A stretch of 64,000 nucleotides of DNA from Cristatella mucedo (lineage: Eukaryota > Bryozoa > Phylactolaemata > Cristatellidae): positions 2,827,501 to 2,891,500 of the forward strand of contig WPIO01000054.1 in assembly GCA_009760855.2 (NCBI GenBank), written 5' to 3'. The translations under genes were made by a program, and so were the position numbers. The notes under the pieces were generated by a model. The model worked only from the letters and a program-made list of their open reading frames with translations. It did no database searches and was not told the origin of the DNA. Shown piece after piece: positions 49,370 to 60,840 of the stretch (positions are counted from its first letter, which is position 1; the number at the start of each line of letters is the position of its first letter).

Positions 49370-51314
49370 GTAAGAGAGCGCGCCGCCATCCCTGCCGCAC
49401 GTGCGGCAGCGGGTCTCCGAACAGTGGCGGTCGCCGCTGGATGCCTGGTCGTCCCTGTTGCCCCCGCCGTCATTTGTCGCTGTGGTGACAGCCGCTGCAG
49501 AGCTTCTCAGCAGCCACGTGAAGTGCTAATACGATCAACTATGTTCGAATCTGAAGCACGCGACGCGGAGCGATGCACTGTATTTGATCCGTGAATAATT
49601 ACCTCGTAGCGTGGCTTGCTTAAATTTATGCCATGTTTGAAGCCCGCACGGCAACTTCTATGACGTTGGTATATTCAAATGGCCGCAAGTCTCCCGAGCC
49701 TAAAAATTAAAGAACATTTGGAGAGCCCTCCTTAGAGAACATCAGAGACCTCAGATTCTTTAATTTTGTGAATCTGAAAATAATCCGTTCTGTTCCCACG
49801 CGATCCGCAGCTGTCTTGAAACGCAAAGATGCAACGGAAAGTAACCTGCGGTTCGCAAATGGTGCGCTCTCCGCGAAAATAACTTTCTAACTGTGATTGA
49901 CGACAAGCGGTGCTTCAGAATTTGCCAAATATGTCGCGTTCGGCGGATTGTTCAGCGACGAACCAAATTCTAACGACAGATTTACCGCGGTCAGCGCGCG
50001 GGCACTGCGTGTGTCGTCGCTTGCTCGCAACGTGCATGCTGTCTGGGCTAGTCGGTCAGAGCTCAGTGATTGAAGCCGCCAAGCCACTGAGTCGATCAAA
50101 GTCGCTGATGGAAAGGCCTACAGGGGGTGCAGTTCAGAGGAGCGCCGAGTTCAGTAAATTTTCAATTTGCTCGCGTTTTTGTAAATAATTCAAAGCAGCG
50201 AGATTCATATAAATACTAAACCATTAAACTTTGAATCATTAACTCAGTAATTTTCTGAAATTTAAAATGAAATAATACTCCTGAAATTTGCACGGTAGTT
50301 GCAGATGATAATTAATATTGATGGCAAGTGGTCAGGTTTAATAGCTTCACACCCTTTGTGAATTTGGTCAGCGTCACAATGCCTCGTGTTTCATAATGCT
50401 ATTAGCTGCAACTGACACAAAAGAACTTTCACAATGCGACGCTACGTCGTCACAAGGTTGGCTCTATAAAAATGTCTGAATAGTCAAATCGATATAGTAA
50501 CAATTCATAAAGGTCCGTAGAGGAACGCCGAGAACGTCATCAAAAGTAATGCTGGTCGACCAAATTCGGCGGTCATCTGCAATGGCTCTTTATCGCTGTA
50601 CCTCGGAGCTCGTCAGCCCCCTAATCACACCGCAGAGGAGCGACGAGACGATTACTCATCGCTGGCACTTCTGCGGAACCTGGCAAAGCATCAATCAGTT
50701 GCCATCACTTTCGGCAAGTTCAATTTACCTCTTTTGCTAGCCTAAATAAGTTCTGTCTATGGCTGGCTTGCAGCCTAAGGAAATATCAGTGAATAGCCAG
50801 CCGTCGAATGAACTTTCATACGCTACGAATGTGGAATTGCTAGCCAATATGGCGCGCAGTGTCTTTTTGTTGCTGTGGCCGCACAGTCCACTGCTTACTT
50901 ACGCCTCGTGTCCGCAGCCTTCGCGAACCAGCATGAAATACGCACTAGTCGTTCTAATTAGTAAGACAGCTCAGAATTGGGTAAGTTTCACAGACTAAAC
51001 TGTTAAACACTCGGTGACACCTTTACAATGTCGTCGAGTGTCGCCGACATAGGTTGGACGTTGGCAAGAACTAATGCAGCTCCGAGCTCAGCGTTTGCGG
51101 CCCAGGCGGTCGGTGCGGAGGCCGCCGTAGCCAGTTTATTACGCCCGGACTGAAAATAGTTCAAATTTCTCTCCAATCAGGGCTACCAAAAATTGCTCGG
51201 TACGATATCGGCACGCTCATTCTGTCATGGGTAAAATTAAATGCAAACAACGTTGCTGTTGAGCTGCTTTACCATAGGGCATTATGGGAAAGTAAATTTC
51301 CATCGCTCTTAGTT

Positions 51315-51349
<35 letters not shown>

Positions 51350-51698
51350 CTCTCTATCAATATATAAATAAATATATTTGTATGTGTTAGTGTGTGCGTG
51401 TGTGTGTGTGCGCGTGTGTGTGTGTGTGTCTTTCTCACTTGAAGACCGGGCAGCATAGATTTTGCGCATGCTGACATCCGATGCCTTAATGTGCCGTTCC
51501 GCCGGAGGTGTGGCAGCGGCTCCGATCACGCTCTGCTTTTGGCCAGTGGCGGCTGCTGCAGCGGTGGCAGCGGTGGCTTCGGAAGTGCTGCATGCTGGCG
51601 GTGATTATGTCAGCTTGTAGGAGCGCAAAGCACAAAGGTGCGCTTTGACGTCCTCCACGGAGACATCATGACGATCGCCTCGCTGCGACCGCGTGCAG
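49370..51698 (+). other. First intron, copy C
   Basis: Donor GTAAGA; acceptor CGCGTGCAG. Homologous to about 18057-20448 of copy B. Contains the (CT)n and (GT)n tracts at 51313-51429. No other gene. Confidence 0.65.
51313..51429. repeat. (CT)n and (GT)n microsatellites
   Basis: A CT run at 51313-51356, then an AT-rich spacer, then an imperfect GT run at 51381-51429. The matching position in copy B is CT-rich. Confidence 0.9.
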
Positions 51699-51884
51699 GC
51701 GTGCAGGGGCCACTGGCGGCATCGTTGAAGCACTGTGCCAGCCGGTGGGTGGCCACCGACGACACAGCCGGACAACAGTGCGCCGCCGCCAGCTACTTGC
51801 CTTCTACAGACACCTGTGACCTTTTGACAGGCGGCTGTGAATCTCAGGCTAGCGGGCGCGATGCCCGTCTTCTCCTCAGAATCG
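51699..51884 (+). CDS. PAN/apple-like domain exon, copy C
   Basis: 62 codons, phase 1 in (CGTGCAG|GC) and phase 1 out (ATC-G|GTGAGC). The sequence includes LAASLKHCASRWVATDD, GQQCAAASYLPSTDTCDLL, GGCESQ and RLLLRI. The spacing C...C-A-A-A-S-Y-(6)-C-D-L-L resembles the core of PAN/apple domains (C.a..y....tC.L). One Cys usually seen near the start is Trp here and Phe in copy B. PAN domains bind proteins or carbohydrates outside the cell. The exon, phases and conservation with copy B are well supported; the domain name is tentative. Confidence 0.6.
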
Positions 51885-53431
51885 GTGAGCGGCGTCGTCT
51901 AGCTGGCAAATAACCTGAGGTGCTGGAGACGAGCGCCGACGTTCGAGCAATGTTTGGCGAGTTTTTTTATTTCTCGACAAGGTTGTCGTTGCTGCTTTAG
52001 CCACTGAGATGCACAGTAATTGATACGGCGAGTGCTTTCATGCACTTCTAAGTGGACGCTTTGAAATAGTGGTGGCCTTTTGCTTGTCGACTACCTAGCC
52101 TTTACACCTGCTCTTACGTTCGTTCTGACTGATGCATTTGATCATTTCAACACCCCCAGCCTTCGGTAGGTCGGTAAAGCTGAAGGCCGTAAGGAACAAC
52201 CTCCGGAATTTCTTCCATCAACTACTTACGGAATAACATCGCCAAACTATTTCTGAAATAAAAGTGTTATTCATAATTGACATTCGTCTTCGATCACCTC
52301 ACTCTTTTTCGGAATGCTATCGCTTCTGTCTGTGAACGCGAGTCTAGCATTCCTTCCTGCTTCCGTCTTGCATCCTAATTCTTCCTTCGTGCTCATTTCC
52401 TGCTCGAGTCTTCAGTGAATGTGCTACCACGACTGGGGGTGCGGCAAGTGGGATACATTACGAAGACTCAGAAGTTAATCAGTATACTACTTTTGTAATC
52501 AATAATCAGGCAATAACTGAAAAAATGACGAATTCAAATTGAGGTCCCGTGCAGGCCATTTTTCATTGATTTGCCAAAAATAACTGACGACTCGATCCTG
52601 GTGCAATAACTTAAGACGTATAATAATAATATTTTCTTTAACAGGTTAATTTTATATAGCAGCAGAAAAGCCTTTAAGGCTATGACTACCGCTCGAGGGA
52701 GAGATTAAAGATCGTACCCCCTCCCGGCAGAAATTGAATCGACCTCGGGACCGAGATCGTGAATAGAAACCACTTTAACTCGGTTCAGGCGTAAGATAAT
52801 CCATGAGCTCCTTAATCAAGAATGTGATAATGAAGTGATGGGCTTTCATTTAATTCAGGAACATGTTAAACACAAGTAAACATTGGCTGGAAGATTCATA
52901 CCCGAGGACCAATTTCCTACCTACCCAAACAAGCGATTTTTCCACAATCAATCTGAGGGTAGAGCATGTATTAAGCCGGGATTTGAGTAATCTGACCGTT
53001 TAAAATTAATTTGAGAGGCTAGTCCAAAGCAGAAACAAGGGAGAGACGGAAAAACAACCGTGTAACCGCGACATTGTGTACTGCTTGCTGAACCCGAGGT
53101 ATGGCGAGCAGGTTTATTTTAGCATTAAGACACTTGCCGGGCATCGTTGCTTTTACCTGGGCTGCTGCAAAGTGTAGAATTCACGCGCCTATTTTGCAAG
53201 GACTACCAAAATTGGGAATCTGATTTTGCATTAGTCTCAGAAGTATCTCTGAGCTATAGCCGCCTGACGGAACTGCATTTGATCGGATGCAGTTGCTCAT
53301 CAGTCCTGTTCACCGTTTCAGACTTTAGTGAGCTGCGAGAGGTCAGGGATGGGAGAGCATCAGCCCGTTGAAGTGGTGCAGCAGTCACAATGCCGGTGCG
53401 ACGTTTGGTTCCTAACGTCTGTCGTTCACAG
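51885..53431 (+). other. Second intron, copy C, with a reverse SINE
   Basis: Donor GTGAGC, acceptor TCGTTCACAG. The last 570 bp are homologous to the first 587 bp of the window and to about 21430-22010. A reverse SINE lies at 52640-52795. Confidence 0.7.
52640..52795 (-). mobile_element. tRNA-derived SINE, reverse orientation
   Basis: On the minus strand: CGAGTTAAAGTGGTTTCTAT, TCACGATCTCGGTCCCGAGG, B box TCGATTCAATTTC, then a tail with AGCCTTAAAGGCTTTTCTGC and TGCTATATAAAA. Intronic, antisense to copy C. Confidence 0.7.
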
Positions 53432-54370
53432 GGTCCAATATACAGCAGCAGCCGCCTTCTTTGCCGCTTCTCCAGCAATTTATCACGGCAACCACCTCAG
53501 CAGAGCAGACCACGAAGAAGGCAGAGCCTGCTTGGACGAGCCTGCAGTTGCCGGCTTTGAGTTACGACACTATAACCTTGGACTTGAAGCCACTGAGTGG
53601 GTCGATTGAGGTGGCTGAAAGCTCCATGCATGCTGGATTTCTCCAAACGGCTCGCTCTGAAAGTACGAGCGTGTCACCTACAGATGAGCAGCCAGCGACT
53701 TCTGCCAAAGCTTGGCCAGCATCAGAGATGGCAGTGTCGTCAACAGTGAGAGGTTCCCAGGAATATTCGGATATCGATATGATGCCAAGGTCGTCTCAAT
53801 CTACTGAAACCTCTGTACAGCATTCGCTGACTATCGATGCGGAAGCTGCACCAGCCACAATTGCCGGATCCTCGTCTGCCGGCCAGGACACGAATCAGCC
53901 GACGAAGGCTCTGATAACGACGACTCAACCGACTTCGATTGAGCCAACATCGAATCAGCCGATAACGAGTCAGCAGACAACGACTCAGTCGATCACGACT
54001 CTGCCGACAACGAGTCAGCAAACTACAACTCAGACGACCACAAATCAGCCGACGACGACTCAGCCGACCACAGCTTTGCTGACCGCTACTCAGCCGATTA
54101 TTATTCAGCCTGCGACGACACAGCCTACGACGACTCAGCTGACAACGACTCAGTCGACCACAAATCAGCCAGCCACGACTCAGCCAACCACGACTCAGCC
54201 GACAACGACTCTGCCGACAACGACTCAGCCGACCATGACTCAGCTGAATACGAGTAAGGCGGAAATGACTTTGCAAAAATCAACCCAACAGACCGCGACT
54301 TTAATTTTCACGACTTTGTTGACCGTGCCCACCACGACCATTTCAGCCACAGCCAGCGGCTTAAAACGAG
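53432..54370 (+). CDS. Mucin-like Thr/Pro/Gln-rich stalk exon, copy C
   Basis: 313 codons, phase 1 on both sides: acceptor TTCACAG ends at 53431, donor CGAG|GTTACT. It starts G-S-N-I-Q-Q-Q, paralleling G-T-N-M-Q-Q-Q of copy A, and shares TTSAEQTT with the TTSAERTV of copy A. A unique Ser/Thr-rich part of about 155 residues is followed by about 25 pentapeptides (TTTQP type), then a short non-repetitive end. The stalk is about one-fifth the length of copy A's. Without splicing the frame would run to a TAG at 54409-54411. No cysteine and no transmembrane segment. Expected to be densely O-glycosylated. Confidence 0.87.
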
Positions 54371-55228
54371 GTTACTTAATAAAAAAAAACGCAGTGCAGA
54401 GAGGGTTTTAGTGGCAGAGATGGATTTAAGTGGCTCACTTCTGACTTTGAAAAAAGAGGCCGAAGTCTGCAACGTAGACACTGACACGTCAGCCCTTTAA
54501 CAAGTTGGACCCAAACGGTCGAGAAATGGCTAATGGAGCGGCAAGTACCTGGGGAACAATCCGTGCTTCACTCCCTCCATCGCAGTTTTGGCTGTCAGAG
54601 AAAAGGCAATCTCTCGGTTTCCAGCTTCCCGGCCACAATCCAACCTTCGGTGCATGAAAAGTGTTTTTTAACATCAGGCGCTTTAATAGATACGAGGAGG
54701 GTGAAGAAATTTAACGTTTTCAACATATTGGCACCTGTATCGTGAGTTCAATCATTCGGAAAATTTCCGATTCTTGACTCATCTCAATCGCTTCTATTAG
54801 TCGTTTTAAGGCGGCCCCGTCCCCATTGATTCATATCATTTCTTCTCACATCTATCAACCGATGCAGTTTGCTCAAGCTCGGCAGAATAAGTGAAGCGCC
54901 CTGATATAGATACATTTCTCTTGTGGCTCTATGCACTTTAATTGCATGTTTGTTTTTCTTAAAATTCGCCCGTGCATAAAATTTGCTTTTCATCACCTGC
55001 GTCAATATTATCAGTAACCATCTGCTCGGATTTTTGTGAGAAATATGGCGTAAAGCGGACATCTTGCTTTCCAAGTAGGGTCCAGTCGATCGATGGGTGA
55101 CAACCGTCGTGATCTAAGAAGGACAACTCGGAAACGGCCGATGTGGCAGCTGGCTTTCTCAATTTCGGTGCAGTAAACAATTGGGCCGTTTTTGTCAGCG
55201 CCTGTATTGATCAATCTTTCTGTTGCAG
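54371..55228 (+). other. Intron between mucin exon and microexon, copy C
   Basis: 858 bp, donor GTTACT, acceptor TCTGTTGCAG. No element recognised inside. Confidence 0.65.
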
Positions 55229-55258
55229 GCATTGGAGCACAAAGAATAGTTTCTTTAG
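55229..55258 (+). CDS. 30-nt microexon, start of FTP lectin domain (copy C)
   Basis: Flanked by TTCTGTTGCAG and donor GTGAGT; phase 1 to phase 1. It encodes G-IGAQRIVSL-G, and the next exon continues KTANQS, giving IVSLGKTANQS, the expected first strand of an FTP domain. Exon length and phase are identical to 6678-6707 of copy A, and only part of the residues differ. Without it the domain would lack its N-terminal strand, although the reading frame would stay open. Confidence 0.87.
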
Positions 55259-55493
55259 GTGAGTATTGAGCTGAATTCTACGAATTTAGTTCTAATACAA
55301 TTCAATGGCTGGGTTAATATTCTTTAAAAACAAAGAGATTATAGCTGAAACCAGAGAGCAAGCTTTACCTGCTTTGAATTTACTGGGCAGAGACTATACA
55401 CGACGAATTCGCTTGCTCCACTTAACGAGCATCATGACTCGTTCGGTCGAAAGTTTGTGCCGCACCATGAAATGCTTGCCTCTCTCTGTTCAG

Positions 55494-55679
55494 GCAAGAC
55501 AGCCAACCAGTCAAAATTGGCACCCTCGTCGAACTTCGAACCGGCGAACGCATTCGACGGTAACATAAACACCTACGCACGTATAGAGAATGCTCCTCAA
55601 TTGCCGTGGATTTACGTTGATCTGGAATTACAGTACAATGTCACGACGATCGCAGTGACGGCTCGATGCGACCAGCACG
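55494..55679 (+). CDS. FTP lectin domain, first exon (copy C)
   Basis: 62 codons between the acceptor CTCTCTGTTCAG (ends 55493) and the donor CACG|GTCGGT. It encodes GKTANQSKLAPSSNF, EPANAFDGNINTYARIENAP and PWIYVDLELQYNVTTIAVTA then R-C-D. The ANAFDGN and WxYVDL motifs identify the discoidin-like FTP fold. The eel-agglutinin fucose motif is incomplete: the His position is Asn, whereas R-x-D is kept. The NVT sequon is conserved with copy A. The frame stops at 55685-55687 (TGA) if unspliced. The 235-bp intron before it is homologous to that of copy A. Confidence 0.87.
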
Positions 55680-58101
55680 GTCGGTGATCGCCTAAGGAAC
55701 AAGCGCACGGCATTGCTGCTGCTAGGCTTAACTCTGATCCCAGAAGCACGTGATGCAGGCAGTGGCAGGCTCTCCCATCTGCTGATTTTGTTCACGTCTT
55801 GCACCGAGGTGAGGCTGATAAACCATAGAGCGAAAGCATTCATCTCCAAGCCTGGTCAGGTTATTTGCTCGATGTCACGAGTAGGCCATTCTGGTGAGCA
55901 GCGATTATTTTGGGCTCTGTAGGTATCAGCTCAAGTCCTTCTCGGTGGTGGATATTCCGACAAAAATTTCAGAGTTTCCAAATTCAAATGAATTTATGAG
56001 CTTAAAGAAGATTTAGAAAACGTGACGAAACTTGGATTCAAAATTTGCTGCCCGATTTATATGAACACAAAGATTTTCAATCCCGGCCTTAAAGCATAAC
56101 AATACTTTGCCTGGCTCAAGAGATAGCAAAGCTGCCATGGAAATCACGACCAAAATCCCAGAAAAAATTGATGAAAGAACGGCGTCTCTACCAGCTGTCT
56201 GAAAATGAGCATTCTGGCGTTTGGATTTAAAGACGGCAGTGCCTTTTGCTGATTCTAGACCAATCTAGAAGCCGGTTGTTGCAGGGGCAAGTCGGTACTT
56301 GGATTATGGCTGTTGACTGTCACCCCGAAAGATGCAGCCTAAAGCACAAAGAAGTAACAACAAAAACGCATTCAAATATCTCATGTCTGCATCAATTGTT
56401 GACATCCCCCTAAGAAGAGCTATGGTTTTAGTAAAAAAAAAAGCTGTACAAAACTAGCGGCCTGTGAGGGTGAGAATGCCACCATTTGGCACCGGTTCTT
56501 CTGGACACGAGGCGTTAGGAGCGAAACGGACGCTCTGAAAATGCAGGTGGAAATACCAAATTCAAAGAATAGAGTCGAGTTTCCATATTTTGTGGCTAGA
56601 AAGGACTCTGCTGCAGTGACCTGTCGGACTCTTGGCCGACGAATTTCGATTGATGCTGCTCGCCGAATCTGGGAGTAGTCCCCCTTAACCCCTCGGCATG
56701 CTGTCAATGGCGAATGACCCGGAAATGGGCCATCAGGCGAGGTTATTCCTCCTATCAGCGTGTATTGCTCAGGTGAAATAAAGACCCCTGCTTTAGATTC
56801 ATCAGGGTCACTCCCCTTTCATTACTCGTAGCAGGTAAGGCAGAAATGCAAAATTCTATTTGCACCTCCGACTAAAAGCCACGACTGAGGGTGGTGCTGC
56901 CCACGACGGCCAAGCGTTCGTTGCTGCGTATGCTTTCCGAGAAGAAGCTCGCCGAAATCCTGAAAGCGATCGTCTAAGATTTTACGGTGCATTCGCCACT
57001 TTTGCCTCTGACTGTTCCAGCTGCGGCAGAAGCCAGGGGATGTGACCGTTAGGCAGCGTAGCAATAATATACATCTCACAGCCGCGACAGATCGTTCACT
57101 TTAAGCGACTAGTAGGCTCGTTTTCGGCGGTCTACTGGTGAGCAAGGCTTACTGTGAGAGTTGCTGATGTGGGCTAGAGTCCCTTCAGGTGATTCGATTC
57201 TGTAACAACAACTCCCCCGAGCTTGCACGCAGCCGATGGCTATACGTCATGAGATAGTATGTAAACCACTCAAGACGCCCAGCACCCTGACGAATGCCGG
57301 ATCGTGAGTACTCTAGGTCTTGCAGCAAGTGCAATCGTTGCTCCACTGACAAGCATCCTTTGAAAGCGACTACGCAAACCTGGTCCTCTAAAACCCGGCA
57401 GCTTCTTTCGGATCCGCTCTTTCGGATCCGGTAAACCAGGTGAGCCAGACGGGCTCTAACTGGCAAGAGACCGATTCCGTCAAAATTTCATTCTACTAGA
57501 GAGAAAAACTCATCGAGCTTCTGCCTTAGTTAATAGATCGATGTCAAAAATTTTGGCTTTGCTTTCACTCTAGAGTGTGCGGACGCATCAAGTCGCTCCG
57601 TGAACTGGTAAAGCATGACGGCTCTCAAACCCGACTTGAACCTGAGAAAACACCACATAAAATTGGTTACAGGAGCTGTTTATCTCCCAGCTTCTTTCTC
57701 GACCAGTAGCATTCATTCATGACTGTGAAAGATCGCTGCAGTGGCTGAATTGGCTTCAAAAGAACGCGAGTTCCCAAAACTCCTGCAGTCATAACTTGGC
57801 TTGAAAGGTGCGAGATCTTCTTTTAGCTACAAGAGCAGTGCCTCAGCTCAACGCTATCGGCCTTGCACTCAAACGTGCCAATGAGACCTTATGATGGAGC
57901 GCCGTGCGGCAAAGCTCTGTCCTGGCGCGCGTCCAGAAGCCTGCCATTGTCAGTTTGCTGACTGATATCCCGAGCCGCATGGAGCACGAGCTCAGGCGAA
58001 GGGCAAGCCGGAAGCGCCTGCAGCCGCAACCCCCGGCCGCGCGTCCTTTTTCCATCGCGGTAACCACAAGCCGCCGGTGGATTACCACCGTTTCCGTTCA
58101 G
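55680..58101 (+). other. Intron inside the lectin domain, copy C
   Basis: 2.4 kb, donor GTCGGT, acceptor TTTCCGTTCAG. Aligns in blocks with the larger copy A intron and with 61880-62290 of copy D. No LINE insertion, unlike copy A. Confidence 0.65.
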
Positions 58102-58337
58102 GTAATACGGCACATGACTACGATTTGCGCGTCAGCTCGAGCCTGATACTCGTATCCGGATTCTTCAATGGCTCGCTGTGCGCTCACTTCAATATAGCGA
58201 TGACAAACTGTCAGAGCGAAACCTTTACATGCCCACCGTCGACGGTTGGAAGATACGTGAGCTTTCAAGTCACATCATTCAATTCCGGAGGATGGTTTAA
58301 TTTGGCCGAGATGACCGTCTATGGATTTATGCTCTAG
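58102..58337 (+). CDS. FTP lectin domain, terminal exon with stop (copy C)
   Basis: Phase 1 entry, stop TAG at 58335-58337. It encodes NTAHDYDLRVSSS, LVSGFFNGSLCAHFN, NCQSETFTCPPSTVGRYVSF and FNLAEMTVYGFML. It closely parallels 11631-11869 and completes the FTP domain (about 150 residues with the preceding two exons). The three Cys and the NGS sequon are conserved with copy A. The protein ends immediately after the domain, so it is predicted to be soluble or mucus-bound. Confidence 0.88.
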
Positions 58338-59530
58338 CAGGAGCCACCGTCAGAGCAGATAACTGTCCGAGCAAACGATGCTGTGGCTTCTTTCAAGTTT
58401 GATGTGCCGCGAACCGGAAACTGCAAACTACATGCCTCGAATTTCCGATCCCCTGCCGCTGCCGCCCCAGTTGGTACACGCTACACCTGCAATCACATAT
58501 CTTTGAACTGCACAGGAACGTGAAGATGTCACTCGACCAGCCTCTGCAATAGAAACGAGGCTCAGAAAACGTGATGACTCACCGCCGGAGTCTGCATTGG
58601 CATAAGTTCTCGGCACAACTGTTAGTATCAGTATTATTACTCTCGACGACGCTTTCGTGCGAATTCAAGTATAGCTACGAACACATGCTAATGTGTGCAT
58701 GTTGTCACGAACTATGCCTATCTCACTTTAATTAAAATTCGGGTTGCTTGGCTCTAGCAGCGGCGGCAGCAGTGCTTGATGAGCTTCAGTTTTACCTTTT
58801 AGTGCCACGCTTCCCATCACAAAGTCCTTTAAACAAGTGTTATTCCACTCATACTAACTGGCCGCCCTGAGATATTGGACGGAAAAGCAGCAGTGATACT
58901 AAGCAGCTACCTTCTCCACTCAACCACGTGTATCGCTGTGATTGCAGGTGCAACATAAAGTTCACCAACGTGGCATCCGTGTGTCAGCTTTGGCCTCGAT
59001 GTCAAGGTCATAGCGCTTTTGGTTAGGCATAAACTTGGTTTTCCGACATGAAGCTCATGCTACCTTGTTGTGAGCTTGTGTGGGCGCATTGATAAACAGA
59101 AAACGACTCGGAGCACTCGGAACCCAACCATACTCGACAATGTTTAATTAAATACTCTTTTACTGACATCAATCTTACCGGAGCTTTCATCGTCTTAACC
59201 CAGTTACACTACCCTCAGATTGGCCAGCGTTGTTGCTGACGCCAGCAGCAGGAACACTGTGCCTCGATTAGTAAGTCACGGTTGGGTGGGCCCTCCCAGC
59301 GTAGTACAGGCAGAAAACAACATTTCAGCCAGTCCCGGTCCTAGGCTTGGATTTGCATTCTCTTTTAAAATATCAACATACCTGGTACCACTTAACTTTC
59401 ACATGCTACATTGTAGCAGTTACTTTCCTAAGCAGACGCTACCCGGTTATGCGGTTTTCTTGAAGACAAAGTGGCGATTTGCCTCGAGGCTGGCTTCAGC
59501 AAATTCTTTGTCAAGTGATTTTTCCGTGTA
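58338..59530 (+). other. 3' UTR and downstream flank, copy C
   Basis: ATTAAA at 58731-58736 is the likely poly(A) signal, corresponding to AATAAA at 12361 of copy A. Further downstream, the CATGCTACCTTG and CCTGGTACCACTTAACTTTC stretches are weak versions of the ACCTGGTAG repeats in the copy D flank. Confidence 0.45.
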
Positions 59531-59559
59531 GACATACTTCCTGTTTCAGCTGGCTACAT

Positions 59560-60712
59560 GTGTACATTATCGCCTTATCTAAATGTGGTCGCTCTATTTT
59601 TTCCTATCTTCCTTTTGACAAGCCAGACTGGAAGACAATGTCATAACCTGGAAGGCCATTGTCATAAAAAATTATCTCAACTCAGGTGATGCATACATTT
59701 ATGACATCCAGATATGCCTGGCTGCAAATTTTCTAAAACAAAACGATAATAAAACTAACTTACTAGCAATGGGCAAACCCAGAGTGATTCAGTATTTTGA
59801 AACGCTGATGCTCAAAATTGGCTCCACCAGCATAACTCCGGTTGAATCAGTTCGAATTCTAGGTGTCATGTTCCAAAGCGACCGCTCGTTAGACGACCAC
59901 ATCAGCTCCAAGGTCAAGTATGCCTACTTTCAGGTACATAACATCGCTAAAATAGTCGGGCTTATTTAGAGAAGGATACCAAGTCAAAGTTGGTCCGTGC
60001 ATTCATGACATCCCGTCTTGACTTCTGTAACTCACTGCTTGCTGGCCAACCAGCATGTGCAATCAGGCGATTACAAACGGTGCAAGACTTTGCAGCCAGG
60101 CTTGTCTGTCGTGAGCGTCCCAGTTGCCACTTTACAACACTTTCTGCCGACCTGCACTGACTAGTCAAACAACGGATTGACTTCAAGGTCTTGTTGCTCA
60201 CTTTTAGGTCGAGTCATTCTTTGGCTCCAGCCTATCTGTCAGATCTACTCCCCACCAGGCCAAGCATCGTAGCACCCGATTTTTCTGATCCAGCAGTCTA
60301 CCGATACCTAGTACAAACCTCAAATCCTTTGGCAACCATGTATTTAGTTTGAATGCTCCCAAAGCCTGGACGTCCCTCCTGAAATACGTCAGAACCTCCC
60401 CGGACTTGACCGCATTTAAAAATGAACTTAAAAACACACCTATTTAGGACAGCATGTAGTAGGTTGTTCTGATTCGTCCTTCACGTGCTTACACATGTTG
60501 ACACTGTGCATGCTGCCACTAACCGCATTTGCATCCTGACCCTGTGCACGTCACTCCTAACCATGTTATTCATGTTTATCAAGCATGATATTACTTACCA
60601 TTCAATAGTGCTTCCCCTGCAGCAAATGTAAAGCGCCTAGAAAGAGATTGAGTTCTCTGAGGGTGCTTTATCAAGTGCATTATTATTATTGTTATAATTA
60701 TTTTTATCAACG
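59560..60712 (+). mobile_element. CR1/L2-like LINE 3' fragment, longest in the window
   Basis: The RT C-terminal region is readable with several frameshifts: YIYDIQICLAANFLKQND, NLLAMGKPRVIQYFE, SVRILGVMFQSDRSLDDHIS, SKVKYAYFQVHNIAK, later SFGNHVFSLNAPKAWTSL and FKNELKTHLFRTAC. The 3' tail (60615-60710) is the best example of the shared end: AAGCGCCTAGAAAGAGATTG, AGTTCTCTGAGGGTGCTTTA, then ATTATTATT. It is 5'-truncated and inactive, and it abuts the lectin exon relic of copy D. Confidence 0.88.
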
Positions 60713-60716
60713 GACG

Positions 60717-60840
60717 CACCCTGATCGGGCTGACGACCCAAATATGCATTCACCAGTGACATCAACACCTACGCTGTCATGCTGAATGCCCGATGCCAAT
60801 TAATTGCCGTCGATCTGGGACGGCAGTGTAACATATAAAG
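60717..60840 (+). pseudogene. Relic of FTP first exon, gene copy D
   Basis: ATGCATTCACCAGTGACATC then AACACCTACGC..ATGCTGAATGC aligns with the AFDGNINTY...ENAP region of copy C. GCCGTCGATCTGGGACGGCA then GTGTAACATA aligns with the WIYVDL..QYNV region. One frame reads AFTSDINTYAVMLNA and AVDLGRQCNI. The PW pair is lost, and a TAA stop follows the QCNI residues. The LINE tail ends just upstream, so the insertion cut this exon. Confidence 0.65.
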
